Source: Deltaproteobacteria bacterium
GTDB taxonomy: Bacteria > Desulfobacterota > Desulfobaccia > Desulfobaccales > Desulfobaccaceae
Assembly (NCBI GenBank): GCA_016874895.1
Contig: VGSX01000225.1
Location: forward strand, 1-6,031
Direction of reading: 5' to 3'
DNA length: 6,031 bases
Position numbers and translations under genes: made by a program. Positions within the stretch are counted from its first letter, which is position 1; every line of letters begins with the position of its first letter. Positions 1 to 6,031 of the stretch are shown in pieces. The notes under the pieces are model-generated. The model was not told the DNA's origin. It did no database searches and saw only the letters and a program-made list of their open reading frames with translations.

Positions 1-432
1 GGCCGGCTGATGCCCTATTTGACGGCCAACGTCAAATTTCTGCTGGCCACCCGGCCCGATGTGCTGCTGGCGCCCAATGCGGCCCTGCGCTGGCTGCCGC
101 AACCGGAACAGGTGGCCCCGGCATTTCGCACCAGGTCCACAGATTCAGAAAAGCCCGGCAAGGTCGGGGTTGGAGCGGCGTCGGCCCAGGATCGGGACCC
201 GGCCTGGGGCCAGGGGACTTTGTGGATCCCCCAGCGCTCTTTTGTCCAACCGCTCGAGGTCCAGGTGGGTTTGAGTGACGGGACTATGACCGAAATCCGG
301 GGTTCTGAGCTCACTGAAGGTCTGGAAGTAGTAGTGGCCGAGGCCTCCCCCGGGGAAATGGTTTCAGGGCCTCGCAGCCCTTTTACCCCCACACTTTTCC
401 GGGACCGCCGGCCCCAGCAGCAGCGGCACTAA
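1..432 (+). CDS. macA: MacA/HlyD-type periplasmic adaptor, C-terminal fragment (5' end outside window)
   Basis: This is the last 143 residues of a membrane fusion protein that would bridge a MacB transporter and an outer-membrane channel in the periplasm. The frame is open from base 1 to the TAA at 430-432, and the ATG at base 10 is internal, not the start. The fragment begins in the beta-barrel region (PYLTANVKF, matching the family's 'pGMTANV' motif, then VLLAPNAALRW). It continues through a polar, low-complexity linker of about 40 residues (roughly residues 34-72) into the membrane-proximal domain (LEVQVGLSDG, then SELTEGLEVVV). A Pro/Arg/Gln-rich tail follows. The macB start lies 23 bases after the stop, which indicates co-transcription. 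The family assignment rests on these motifs and on the neighbouring macB and channel genes. The lipoyl and hairpin domains are not visible, so another HlyD-family adaptor name remains possible. Confidence 0.87.
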   Translation, partial: GRLMPYLTANVKFLLATRPDVLLAPNAALRWLPQPEQVAPAFRTRSTDSEKPGKVGVGAASAQDRDPAWGQGTLWIPQRSFVQPLEVQVGLSDGTMTEIRGSELTEGLEVVVAEASPGEMVSGPRSPFTPTLFRDRRPQQQRH

Positions 433-438
433 TATCGG

Positions 439-443
439 GGTGA
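439..443 (+). promoter_or_regulatory. Ribosome binding site of macB
   Basis: GGTGA (within GGGGTGA) matches the anti-Shine-Dalgarno sequence and sits 12 bases before the ATG at 456. The spacing is a little long. No better purine-rich stretch lies between the macA-like stop and this ATG. Confidence 0.5.
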
Positions 444-455
444 GCCTAAATTCTC

Positions 456-2591
456 ATGAAGCTCATAGAACTGCATGATATTCATAAAACCTACCAGATG
501 GGCCAGGTGGAGGTGCCGGTGCTCAAGGGCGTCTCCTTCGAGGTGGGACGGGGAGAGTTTGTGGCCCTGATGGGGGCCTCGGGTTCGGGGAAAACCACCC
601 TCATGAACATCCTGGGCTGCCTGGACCGGCCTACCTCCGGATCTTACCGGTTGGCGGGGCAGGAGGTAACCGACCTGTCCGCCGATGACCGGGCCCAGTT
701 GCGCAACCAAAAATTAGGCTTCGTGTTTCAAACCTTCAATCTGCTGCCCCGCACCAGCGCCTTGGAAAACGTCCTCATGCCCCTGTCCTATAACGGCGTT
801 AATCTTTCGGATGACGCGGCGCTCCGCCGCTCCCAGGAACTGCTGCAGCGGGTGGGGTTGGGGGAACGCCTGGACCACGAGCCCTCCCAGCTTTCCGGGG
901 GCCAACAGCAGCGGGTGGCCATTGCCCGGGCCCTGGTGAACCATCCCACCATTGTGCTGGCCGATGAACCCACCGGCAACCTGGATTCCAAGACCAGCGT
1001 CGAGGTGCTGGAGTTAGTTCAACGCCTTAATGATGAAGGCGTCACCATTATTCTGGTCACCCACGATGAAGCCGTGGCCCGCTACGCCAAGCGGATCATT
1101 CGCATCAGCGACGGCATGGTTGAAGCGGACACCGGGGGAGAGGCCGCGTCTCCGGAAACCCCCGCATCAGAGGACAATGAGGCTGACCGGTCCAGTCACT
1201 GGAACAGCTCCCGACTGCATCGGCTAGTGCGCACGGCCCTCCACGGCCTGCGCCGAAACATTATGCGGGCCGCCCTGACGGCCCTGGGGATTATCATCGG
1301 CGTGGCCGCGGTCATTGCCATGATGGAGATCGGCCGGGGCTCGGCCTCTGCCATCAACCGGACCATTGCCAGCATGGGGGCCGACAACCTGCTGGTCCTG
1401 CCCGGTACCGCAGCCAGCGGCGGGGTCAGCTTCGGCATCGGTACCGCCACAACCCTGACGCCTCAAGATGCGGAGGCCATCCTTAAGGAGGCTCCTGCGG
1501 TCAGGGCCGTGGCCCCGGTAGTCCGGGCGCGCACCCAGATCATCTACGGGAACCGCAACTGGGTGCCCATCTATGTTTACGGGAGCACTCCGACATTTCT
1601 GGATGTGCGCCAGTGGCCCCTGGCCGCGGGCGAGGTCTTCACGGAACAGGACGTGCGCAACGGCAGCAAGGTGTGTTTGCTGGGCCAAAGGCTGGTACGG
1701 GAGCTTTTTCAGGGAGAAGACCCGCTCAATAAAGAGATCAGGGTCAATAATATCACTTTCAAGGTAATCGGGATCCTGAGCGCCAAAGGCGCCAATATGA
1801 TGGGGGTGGATCAGGATGATATCCTTTTAGCCCCGTGGACCACCATCAGGTATCGGGTCTCCCGTACCGCCCTGACGAACGTCAATCAGAGCGCCCAGCA
1901 GACCACCACCACTTCCGGCACCACTCAGCAGGTTAACACTCTGAACCGGCTCTATCCCAGCACGGGCCTGAATCTGTATCCGGCGCCTTCGGCCAGCCAG
2001 GCGGCCAATAATCCCCTGCCCGTGCGGTTCGCCAACGTGGACCAGATCATCGTGGCGGCCCGCTCCACCCAGGAAACTCCCCTGGCTATCCGGCAGATCA
2101 CCCAGTTGCTGCGGGAACGGCACCGTCTCCGGGAGGACGCCCCCGACGATTTCCAGATCCGGGACATGACCGAAATGACCTCGGCCCTGTCCTCCACCGC
2201 CACCCTGATGACCAAGCTGCTCCTGGCCGTGGCCTTGATTTCTTTGGTGGTGGGCGGCGTCGGCATCATGAACATCATGCTGGTATCGGTGACCGAAAGG
2301 ACCCGGGAAATCGGCCTGCGCCTGGCCGTGGGGGCCTGGAGCCGGGATATTTTGCAACAATTCCTGACGGAGGCCGTCCTGTTGTGTTTTTGCGGCGGGA
2401 TCGTGGGCATCCTGTTGGGGCGGGGGATTTCCATCCTCATCCGGGGGCTGCTGCAATGGCCCACGGAGCTGTCGGTGGCGGCCATACTGGTGGCCTTTGC
2501 GGTTTCCGTCACGGTGGGGGTTATCTTCGGATACTACCCGGCCTGGAAGGCCTCCCGGCTGGATCCCATCAACGCCCTGCGTTATGAGTAG
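456..2591 (+). CDS. macB: MacB-type ABC transporter: fused ATPase and FtsX-like permease
   Basis: This 711-residue protein is the inner-membrane motor of a tripartite efflux pump; dimers use ATP hydrolysis to drive periplasmic movement rather than classical transmembrane transport. The N-terminal ATPase (about 1-225) has an A-loop Tyr13, Walker A GASGSGKT (40-47), Q-loop Gln92, signature LSGGQQQR (146-153), Walker B VLADE ending at Glu171, D-loop NLDS and switch His203, so it looks fully competent. An acidic linker (about 226-250) leads to the first membrane helix (about 270-291). A periplasmic domain (about 292-582) follows, then three membrane helices (about 585-610, 637-660, 672-695). The FtsX-type motif VTERTREIGLRLAVGA (612-627) is present. 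The protein is about 60 residues longer than E. coli MacB (648), largely because of a Thr/Gln/Ser-rich stretch near 474-522. It follows an adaptor gene and precedes an outer-membrane channel gene. The substrate is unknown, so 'macrolide' should not be taken literally. Confidence 0.96.
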   Translation: MKLIELHDIHKTYQMGQVEVPVLKGVSFEVGRGEFVALMGASGSGKTTLMNILGCLDRPTSGSYRLAGQEVTDLSADDRAQLRNQKLGFVFQTFNLLPRTSALENVLMPLSYNGVNLSDDAALRRSQELLQRVGLGERLDHEPSQLSGGQQQRVAIARALVNHPTIVLADEPTGNLDSKTSVEVLELVQRLNDEGVTIILVTHDEAVARYAKRIIRISDGMVEADTGGEAASPETPASEDNEADRSSHWNSSRLHRLVRTALHGLRRNIMRAALTALGIIIGVAAVIAMMEIGRGSASAINRTIASMGADNLLVLPGTAASGGVSFGIGTATTLTPQDAEAILKEAPAVRAVAPVVRARTQIIYGNRNWVPIYVYGSTPTFLDVRQWPLAAGEVFTEQDVRNGSKVCLLGQRLVRELFQGEDPLNKEIRVNNITFKVIGILSAKGANMMGVDQDDILLAPWTTIRYRVSRTALTNVNQSAQQTTTTSGTTQQVNTLNRLYPSTGLNLYPAPSASQAANNPLPVRFANVDQIIVAARSTQETPLAIRQITQLLRERHRLREDAPDDFQIRDMTEMTSALSSTATLMTKLLLAVALISLVVGGVGIMNIMLVSVTERTREIGLRLAVGAWSRDILQQFLTEAVLLCFCGGIVGILLGRGISILIRGLLQWPTELSVAAILVAFAVSVTVGVIFGYYPAWKASRLDPINALRYE

Positions 2592-2607
2592 GGTTTCGGT
2601 TTCGGTT
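2592..2607 (+). repeat. Short tandem hexamer GGTTTC
   Basis: Directly after the macB stop codon the sequence reads GGTTTC, GGTTTC, GGTT: about 2.7 copies of a six-base unit. It is short and may be chance or slippage. No function is evident. Confidence 0.5.
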
Positions 2608-2628
2608 AGAGATATAAGGTTGGTTTTT

Positions 2629-2728
2629 CACCGCAGAGACGCCAAGGGCGCAGAGATTTTTGGTCAAATAAGTTGCTAGGCGCCTGATACCTATCTCTCT
2701 TCCTCTGCGCCTCTGCGCCTCTGCGGTG
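2629..2728. repeat. Imperfect inverted repeat of CGCAGAG units between macB and the channel gene
   Basis: The left arm (2629-2656) begins CACCGCAGAGACGC and ends GCGCAGAGA. The right arm (2701-2728) is close to its reverse complement and ends CTCTGCGGTG. The outer 10 bases pair perfectly, and the arms match along about 26 bases with one gap and a few mismatches. They enclose a 44-base AT-richer centre (2657-2700) that contains the palindrome AGGCGCCT (2678-2685). The right arm is three perfect copies of CCTCTGCG (2702-2725); the left arm is a decayed version of the same unit. Similar CGCAGAG-rich inverted repeats are, from general knowledge, scattered in intergenic positions of many bacterial genomes and often give false small ORFs. 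I infer a dispersed palindromic repeat, possibly a non-autonomous mobile element. In RNA it could form a long hairpin, but no U-run follows the right arm, so it is not a standard intrinsic terminator. Confidence 0.8.
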
Positions 2729-2765
2729 GGATTTGAACAATGCCTGACTCCTGAAAGATCATCGA

Positions 2766-4238
2766 ATGAGTGCCCTTTGGGGAAAAATATTTAACCTGGG
2801 ACGCTTTTCCTTACCCACCCTTGTGGTTGTCACCTCGTTCGGCTGCGCCGTGGGGCCGGATTTTCGCCCGCCCCGGGTGGAGGCGCCGGCTGCTTGGAGC
2901 GGCCAGGAGGTGGTTACGGCCGCCCAGGAGAGCAGAACCACCACCGATCCGGCCCAACTGACCGCCTGGTGGCGTAATTTCAAGGACCCCACCCTGACCT
3001 CCCTGGTGGAGACGGCCCTGGAGGTCAATCTTGACCTGGCCCAGGCCGAAGCCCGGATCCGCCAGGCCCGGGCCGCCCGGGGTGTGGCGGGGGCAGGTCT
3101 CTGGCCTGAAGTGCAATCCTCGGTTTTCCACCAGAGGAGCAGCGGCTCCAGTGCCGCGGTGAGTTCCGGGGGCACGCCGGTGGTCACCTCTGCGGCCGCG
3201 ACCCGGGATCTCTTTCAGGTCGGTCTGGACGCCTCCTGGGAGTTGGACATCTTCGGGGGCACCCGGCGCACCCTGGAGGCCGCCAGCGCTGATTTGCAGG
3301 CCGCAGTGGAGGACCGCCGGGACGTGCTGGTCACCCTGGCAGGGGAGGTGGGGACCAATTATCTTACTCTGCGCGGGATTCAGCAACAACTGGCTATTGC
3401 CCGGCGCAATCTGGAAGCACAGCAAAAAACCGCCCGCATCACCCATAAACGTTTTGAGGCCGGTTTTGTCAGCCGCCTGGACGTGGTGAACGCAGACGCC
3501 CAGGTGGCCAACACCACGGCCCAGATACCGCTCCTGGAGTCCTCGGCCCGGGCCGCCATCTACAGCCTGGGGGTGTTGCTGGGTCAGAACCCCGGCTCCC
3601 TGGAAAACATGCTGTCCCGGCCGCAGGAAATCCCCCCCAGCCCGCCGGAAATCCCCGTGGGGCTGCCCTCGGACCTGCTTCGGCGCCGGCCGGACATCCG
3701 CCGGGCCGAAGCCCAGGTTCATGCCGCCACGGCTCGCATCGGCGTGGCCACCGCGGACCTGTTCCCCAGGTTTTTCCTCACCGGCAAAGGGGGCTTTTCC
3801 GCCCGGGAAATAAATTTCCTGGGCACCACGGACAGCAACTTCTGGTCCTTCGGACCCAGCGTCACCTGGCCGATCTTTGCCGGGGGGCGCATCCGCTGGA
3901 ACATTGCTCTTCAGGAAGCCCGCCAGGAAGAGGTACTCCTCAATTATCAGAAAACGGTCCTGACGGCCTTGAAGGATGTGGAAACCGCCCTGGTGGCCTA
4001 TGCCAAAGAACAGGAGCACCGGCAATCGCTGGTCCAGGCAGTGGAAAATAACCGCCGCGCCGTGGAATTGTCCATGAAGCTGTACCTGGCCGGCAAGACC
4101 GATTTTCTGAACGTGCTGACGGCCCAGCGTCAGCTTTTCGTCAATGAGGAGGCCCTGGTCCAGAGCACCCGCACCCTGGCCACCAATCTCATCGCCCTCT
4201 ACAAGGCCCTGGGGGGCGGCTGGGAAAGGGAAAGTTGA
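2766..4238 (+). CDS. NodT/OprM-family outer-membrane efflux lipoprotein (TolC-like channel)
   Basis: This 490-residue protein would form the trimeric outer-membrane duct of the pump. Its length is typical of OprM/CusC-type channels. The N-terminus has a basic start, a hydrophobic stretch (about 15-24) and Cys27 in the family hallmark GCAVGPDFRPP, the expected lipidation site. The residues before the Cys (TSFG) make an unusual lipobox because Ser stands at -3 in place of Leu. Two outer-membrane efflux repeats are visible: about 65-275, with WELDIFGG (158-165), and about 295-485, with LPSDLLRRRPDIRRAE (300-315) and WPIFAGGRI (368-376). The repeat ends resemble each other (KRFEAGFVSRLDVVNADAQV, 228-247, versus KLYLAGKTDFLNVLTAQRQL, 438-457), showing the internal duplication of this family. 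A Ser/Ala/Thr-rich stretch (about 123-148) probably forms a surface loop. The start is supported by the signal sequence, although only a weak GAAAGA lies upstream (2753-2758). Its position after macB supports a MacAB partner role. Confidence 0.94.
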   Translation: MSALWGKIFNLGRFSLPTLVVVTSFGCAVGPDFRPPRVEAPAAWSGQEVVTAAQESRTTTDPAQLTAWWRNFKDPTLTSLVETALEVNLDLAQAEARIRQARAARGVAGAGLWPEVQSSVFHQRSSGSSAAVSSGGTPVVTSAAATRDLFQVGLDASWELDIFGGTRRTLEAASADLQAAVEDRRDVLVTLAGEVGTNYLTLRGIQQQLAIARRNLEAQQKTARITHKRFEAGFVSRLDVVNADAQVANTTAQIPLLESSARAAIYSLGVLLGQNPGSLENMLSRPQEIPPSPPEIPVGLPSDLLRRRPDIRRAEAQVHAATARIGVATADLFPRFFLTGKGGFSAREINFLGTTDSNFWSFGPSVTWPIFAGGRIRWNIALQEARQEEVLLNYQKTVLTALKDVETALVAYAKEQEHRQSLVQAVENNRRAVELSMKLYLAGKTDFLNVLTAQRQLFVNEEALVQSTRTLATNLIALYKALGGGWERES

Positions 4239-4319
4239 TGCAATTGTACTAAGTCATCAGCCCCCCCATATCTTTCTTCTTGTTACACAAGGAAAGTGAG
4301 GAACAGCGAGGAGTAAGCC
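4239..4319. other. Spacer between channel gene and sensor kinase
   Basis: These 81 bases contain a run of seven C (4261-4267) and end in a good ribosome binding site. No hairpin followed by a T-run is visible after the channel gene, so read-through into the kinase is possible. A weak promoter-like pair (TTGTAC at 4244-4249 and TATCTT at 4269-4274, 19 bases apart) is too poor to call. Confidence 0.55.
4308..4313 (+). promoter_or_regulatory. Ribosome binding site that fixes the kinase start
   Basis: GAGGAG lies six bases before the ATG at 4320, the ideal distance. An in-frame TAA at 4314-4316 overlaps the spacer, so no upstream start in this frame is possible. Together they settle the start codon. 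Confidence 0.85.
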
Positions 4320-6031
4320 ATGACCTTAAGAAGGTTATTTCAGATAATGTTCGGGACTTTTTTCCTGGCCATGATTGCCCTGGGAGTCCTGGCTATCCTG
4401 CTCTTTCTCAATGCCCGGGCCCTGGAGCGGACCCAGAAGATCCGGTTTCAATCCTATCGGCTGGCCGATCTCCTGCGGCAGTCGGTGAATGATCTGGCCC
4501 GCTTTGCCCGAACCTACGTCATCACCGAAGATCCTAAATACGAGCAATATTACTGGGATATCCTGGCGATCCGGGAGGGCAGGAAACCGCGGCCGGACCG
4601 GTATGAACGGATCTACTGGGATCTGCTGGCAGCCACCGGAGAGGCGCCCCAACCCACCGGGGAACCCATCTCGCTTACCCAGATGCTCACCAATATCGGC
4701 ATTACCTGGGCGGAGTTCAGCAAGTTGCTGGAGGCGGAGGTAAAATCCAAGGCCCTGGTAAAAACCGAAACTATGGCCATCCATGCGGTTAAGGGCCTGT
4801 ATATTGACGAGTACGGCGAGTTCACCAAACAGGGGGAACCGGACCGGGAACTGGCTGTTCGCCTCCTGCATGATGACGCCTACCACCAGGAGCGGGCGGA
4901 GATCATGCAGCCCATCAATGAATTTTTTACCATGCTCACCGACCGCACCACCCGGGAGATGGCGGCCCATGAGTATCGGGGCATGTTATATTTAAGGCTT
5001 CTAATCGGCACGCTGCTCCTGTTGTTTTTGCTCCTGGCCACTTCCTTTTTGATTATCGCCTATAAAGTAAACGCCAATTTCGCGGCCTTCGTGACCTTTT
5101 TCCAGGAGGCGGCCACGACCGCCACCCGGATTGAGCCGGAACAGGTGAGTTTTCAGGAATTCAAACAATTGGCCCGGGCTGCCAATCAGATGGTGGAGGA
5201 ACGGCAGAAGGCCCTGGCGGAGCTGGCCCAGAGCAAGGCAGCCGCCGAGGCCGCCACCAAGGCCAAGGGCGAGTTTCTGGCCAACATGAGCCATGAGATC
5301 CGCACCCCCATGAACGCCATCATCGGCATGAGCCATCTGGCCCTCAAAACCCAGTTGACTCCCAGGCAACAGGAATACCTCACGAAAATCAAGAACTCGG
5401 CCAACAACCTGCTGGGCTTGATCAATGACATCCTGGATTTCTCCAAGATCGAGTCCGGCAAGCTGGCCATGGAGAAAGTGGAATTCGATCTCGAAGAAGT
5501 CCTGGATAATTTAGCCACCCTTGTCTCGGTGAAGGCCCAGACCAAGCCTCACCTGGAGGTCCTGTTTAAAATCAACCCCGAGGTACCCCGGTTCCTGGTG
5601 GGAGATCCCTTGCGCCTGGGGCAGGTGTTGCTCAATCTGACCAACAATGCCGTGAAATTTACCGAGACCGGGGAAATCGTGGTCTCCACCGAGATGGTCT
5701 GGCACCGGGAGGATCAGGTGCGGTTGCAATTCTCGGTGCGGGACACCGGCATCGGCATGGATCAGGAGCAGCTCAGCCGACTTTTTCAGGCTTTTTCCCA
5801 GGGGGATGCCTCCACTACCAGGAAATACGGCGGTACCGGCCTGGGGCTGACCATCAGCAAGCACCTGGTGGAGCTCATGGGCGGCGAAATCTGGGTTCAG
5901 AGCTCCCACGGTCAGGGAAGCACGTTTTTTTTCACCGCCCAGTTCGGGCTGGGCCTGGGAAAGGCAAGAAAACCCTCTCTGCCGATGCAATCTCTCCGGG
6001 GGTTGAAAGCTCTGGTAGTGGACGACAACGC
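4320..6031 (+). CDS. Membrane-bound hybrid sensor histidine kinase, partial (3' end outside window)
   Basis: The frame is open from the ATG at 4320 to the window edge (570 codons plus two bases). Membrane helices at about 9-30 and 227-248 flank a roughly 195-residue extracytoplasmic region, rich in charged and aromatic residues (RTYVITEDPKYEQYYWDIL, 64-82), which I do not assign to a named domain. A HAMP-like stretch (about 250-298) and an Ala/Lys/Glu-rich coiled coil (about 299-318) connect to the kinase core. The dimerisation domain carries the H-box NMSHEIRTPMN with phospho-acceptor His325. The ATP-binding domain has the N-box (LNLTNNAVKF, 438-447, Asn443), G1 DTGIGM (475-480), F-box LFQAF (488-492) and G2 GGTGLGL (504-510), so it appears active. 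After a short linker, LKALVVDDN (562-570) starts a receiver domain, with Asp568/569 as its acidic pocket; hence a hybrid kinase. Further receiver or Hpt domains may follow. The signal and partner regulator are unknown. Confidence 0.95.
   Translation, partial: MTLRRLFQIMFGTFFLAMIALGVLAILLFLNARALERTQKIRFQSYRLADLLRQSVNDLARFARTYVITEDPKYEQYYWDILAIREGRKPRPDRYERIYWDLLAATGEAPQPTGEPISLTQMLTNIGITWAEFSKLLEAEVKSKALVKTETMAIHAVKGLYIDEYGEFTKQGEPDRELAVRLLHDDAYHQERAEIMQPINEFFTMLTDRTTREMAAHEYRGMLYLRLLIGTLLLLFLLLATSFLIIAYKVNANFAAFVTFFQEAATTATRIEPEQVSFQEFKQLARAANQMVEERQKALAELAQSKAAAEAATKAKGEFLANMSHEIRTPMNAIIGMSHLALKTQLTPRQQEYLTKIKNSANNLLGLINDILDFSKIESGKLAMEKVEFDLEEVLDNLATLVSVKAQTKPHLEVLFKINPEVPRFLVGDPLRLGQVLLNLTNNAVKFTETGEIVVSTEMVWHREDQVRLQFSVRDTGIGMDQEQLSRLFQAFSQGDASTTRKYGGTGLGLTISKHLVELMGGEIWVQSSHGQGSTFFFTAQFGLGLGKARKPSLPMQSLRGLKALVVDDN
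4410..4991 (+). other. Extracytoplasmic sensor region of the hybrid kinase
   Basis: This segment encodes about residues 31-224, between the two membrane helices. Its start (SYRLADLLRQSVNDLARFARTY) looks helical and amphipathic. It also holds paired motifs YYWDIL (77-82) and IYWDLL (98-103), around a basic REGRKPRPDRYER loop. The predicted all-helical character would suit a four-helix-bundle type sensor, but that is an inference. No PAS, Cache or metal-binding signature is obvious. Confidence 0.6.

Larger units (their letters stand above)
2592..2765. other. Noncoding spacer between macB and the outer-membrane channel gene
   Basis: These 174 bases contain the hexamer repeat and the inverted repeat described separately, then about 37 bases (2729-2765) leading to the channel start. 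I see no convincing sigma-70 promoter here: TTGAAC at 2733-2738 lacks a matching -10 at usual spacing. The channel gene is therefore probably read from the macA-macB transcript across the repeat. Confidence 0.6.

Noticed and set aside
1827..2456. 209-residue minus-strand open frame opposite macB
   Set aside because: Low-complexity Gln/Gly/His-rich translation without a motif, antisense to conserved MacB sequence.
2497..2679. 60-residue plus-strand open frame running out of macB into the inverted repeat
   Set aside because: Its end translates the repeat arm (HRRDAKGAE), a typical false protein made by this kind of repeat, and the rest overlaps macB in another frame.
2629..2728. CRISPR array or intrinsic terminator as explanation of the CGCAGAG repeats
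   Set aside because: The units are 8-base tandem copies in inverted arms with no spacers of regular length, and no T-run follows the hairpin.
2811..4025. 404-residue open frame on the minus strand opposite the channel gene
   Set aside because: It is rich in Gly, Pro, His and Gln, has no recognisable domain, and lies fully antisense to a clear NodT-type gene. It is a by-product of GC-rich codon use.
4244..4274. Possible sigma-70 promoter before the kinase (TTGTAC and TATCTT)
   Set aside because: The -10 match is weak and the 19-base spacing is long; a pair this poor is expected by chance.
4280..4492. 70-residue plus-strand open frame starting before the kinase
   Set aside because: It is out of frame with the kinase, overlaps its start and first membrane helix, and has no homology-like motif.
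4335..4970. 211-residue minus-strand open frame opposite the kinase sensor region
   Set aside because: The plus-strand frame has a strong ribosome binding site, membrane helices and a complete kinase core downstream. The antisense translation shows no family features.

Overview
The window is a GC-rich stretch of bacterial chromosome with every supported gene on the plus strand. The gene types (outer-membrane lipoprotein efflux channel, MacB-type transporter, hybrid sensor kinase) show a Gram-negative, two-membrane bacterium. The codon use, the style of the kinase and the degenerate CGCAGAG inverted repeat between genes suggest a Desulfobacterota/deltaproteobacterial-like genome. That placement is an inference without a marker gene.

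Layout: bases 1-432 hold the C-terminal end of a MacA/HlyD-type periplasmic adaptor, cut by the window's left edge. Bases 456-2591 encode a complete MacB-type ABC transporter (ATPase and FtsX-like permease in one chain). Bases 2592-2765 are noncoding and carry an imperfect inverted repeat of about 100 bases. Bases 2766-4238 encode a complete NodT/OprM-type outer-membrane efflux lipoprotein. Bases 4239-4319 are a short spacer. From 4320 a hybrid sensor histidine kinase runs off the right edge just as its receiver domain begins.

Together the first three genes can build a full tripartite pump: inner-membrane ATPase/mechanotransmission unit, periplasmic adaptor and outer-membrane exit duct. Such pumps export macrolides, peptides, siderophores or lipid-like compounds, and the substrate here cannot be read from sequence. 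The kinase has two membrane segments around a roughly 195-residue extracytoplasmic sensor region. It may be an independent gene or may respond to the same envelope stress, but nothing in the window proves a link.

I found no clear evidence of a previously undescribed system. The features most worth a second look are the inverted repeat splitting the pump genes, the Thr/Gln/Ser-rich insertion in the MacB periplasmic domain, the atypical lipobox of the channel protein, and the kinase's sensor region.
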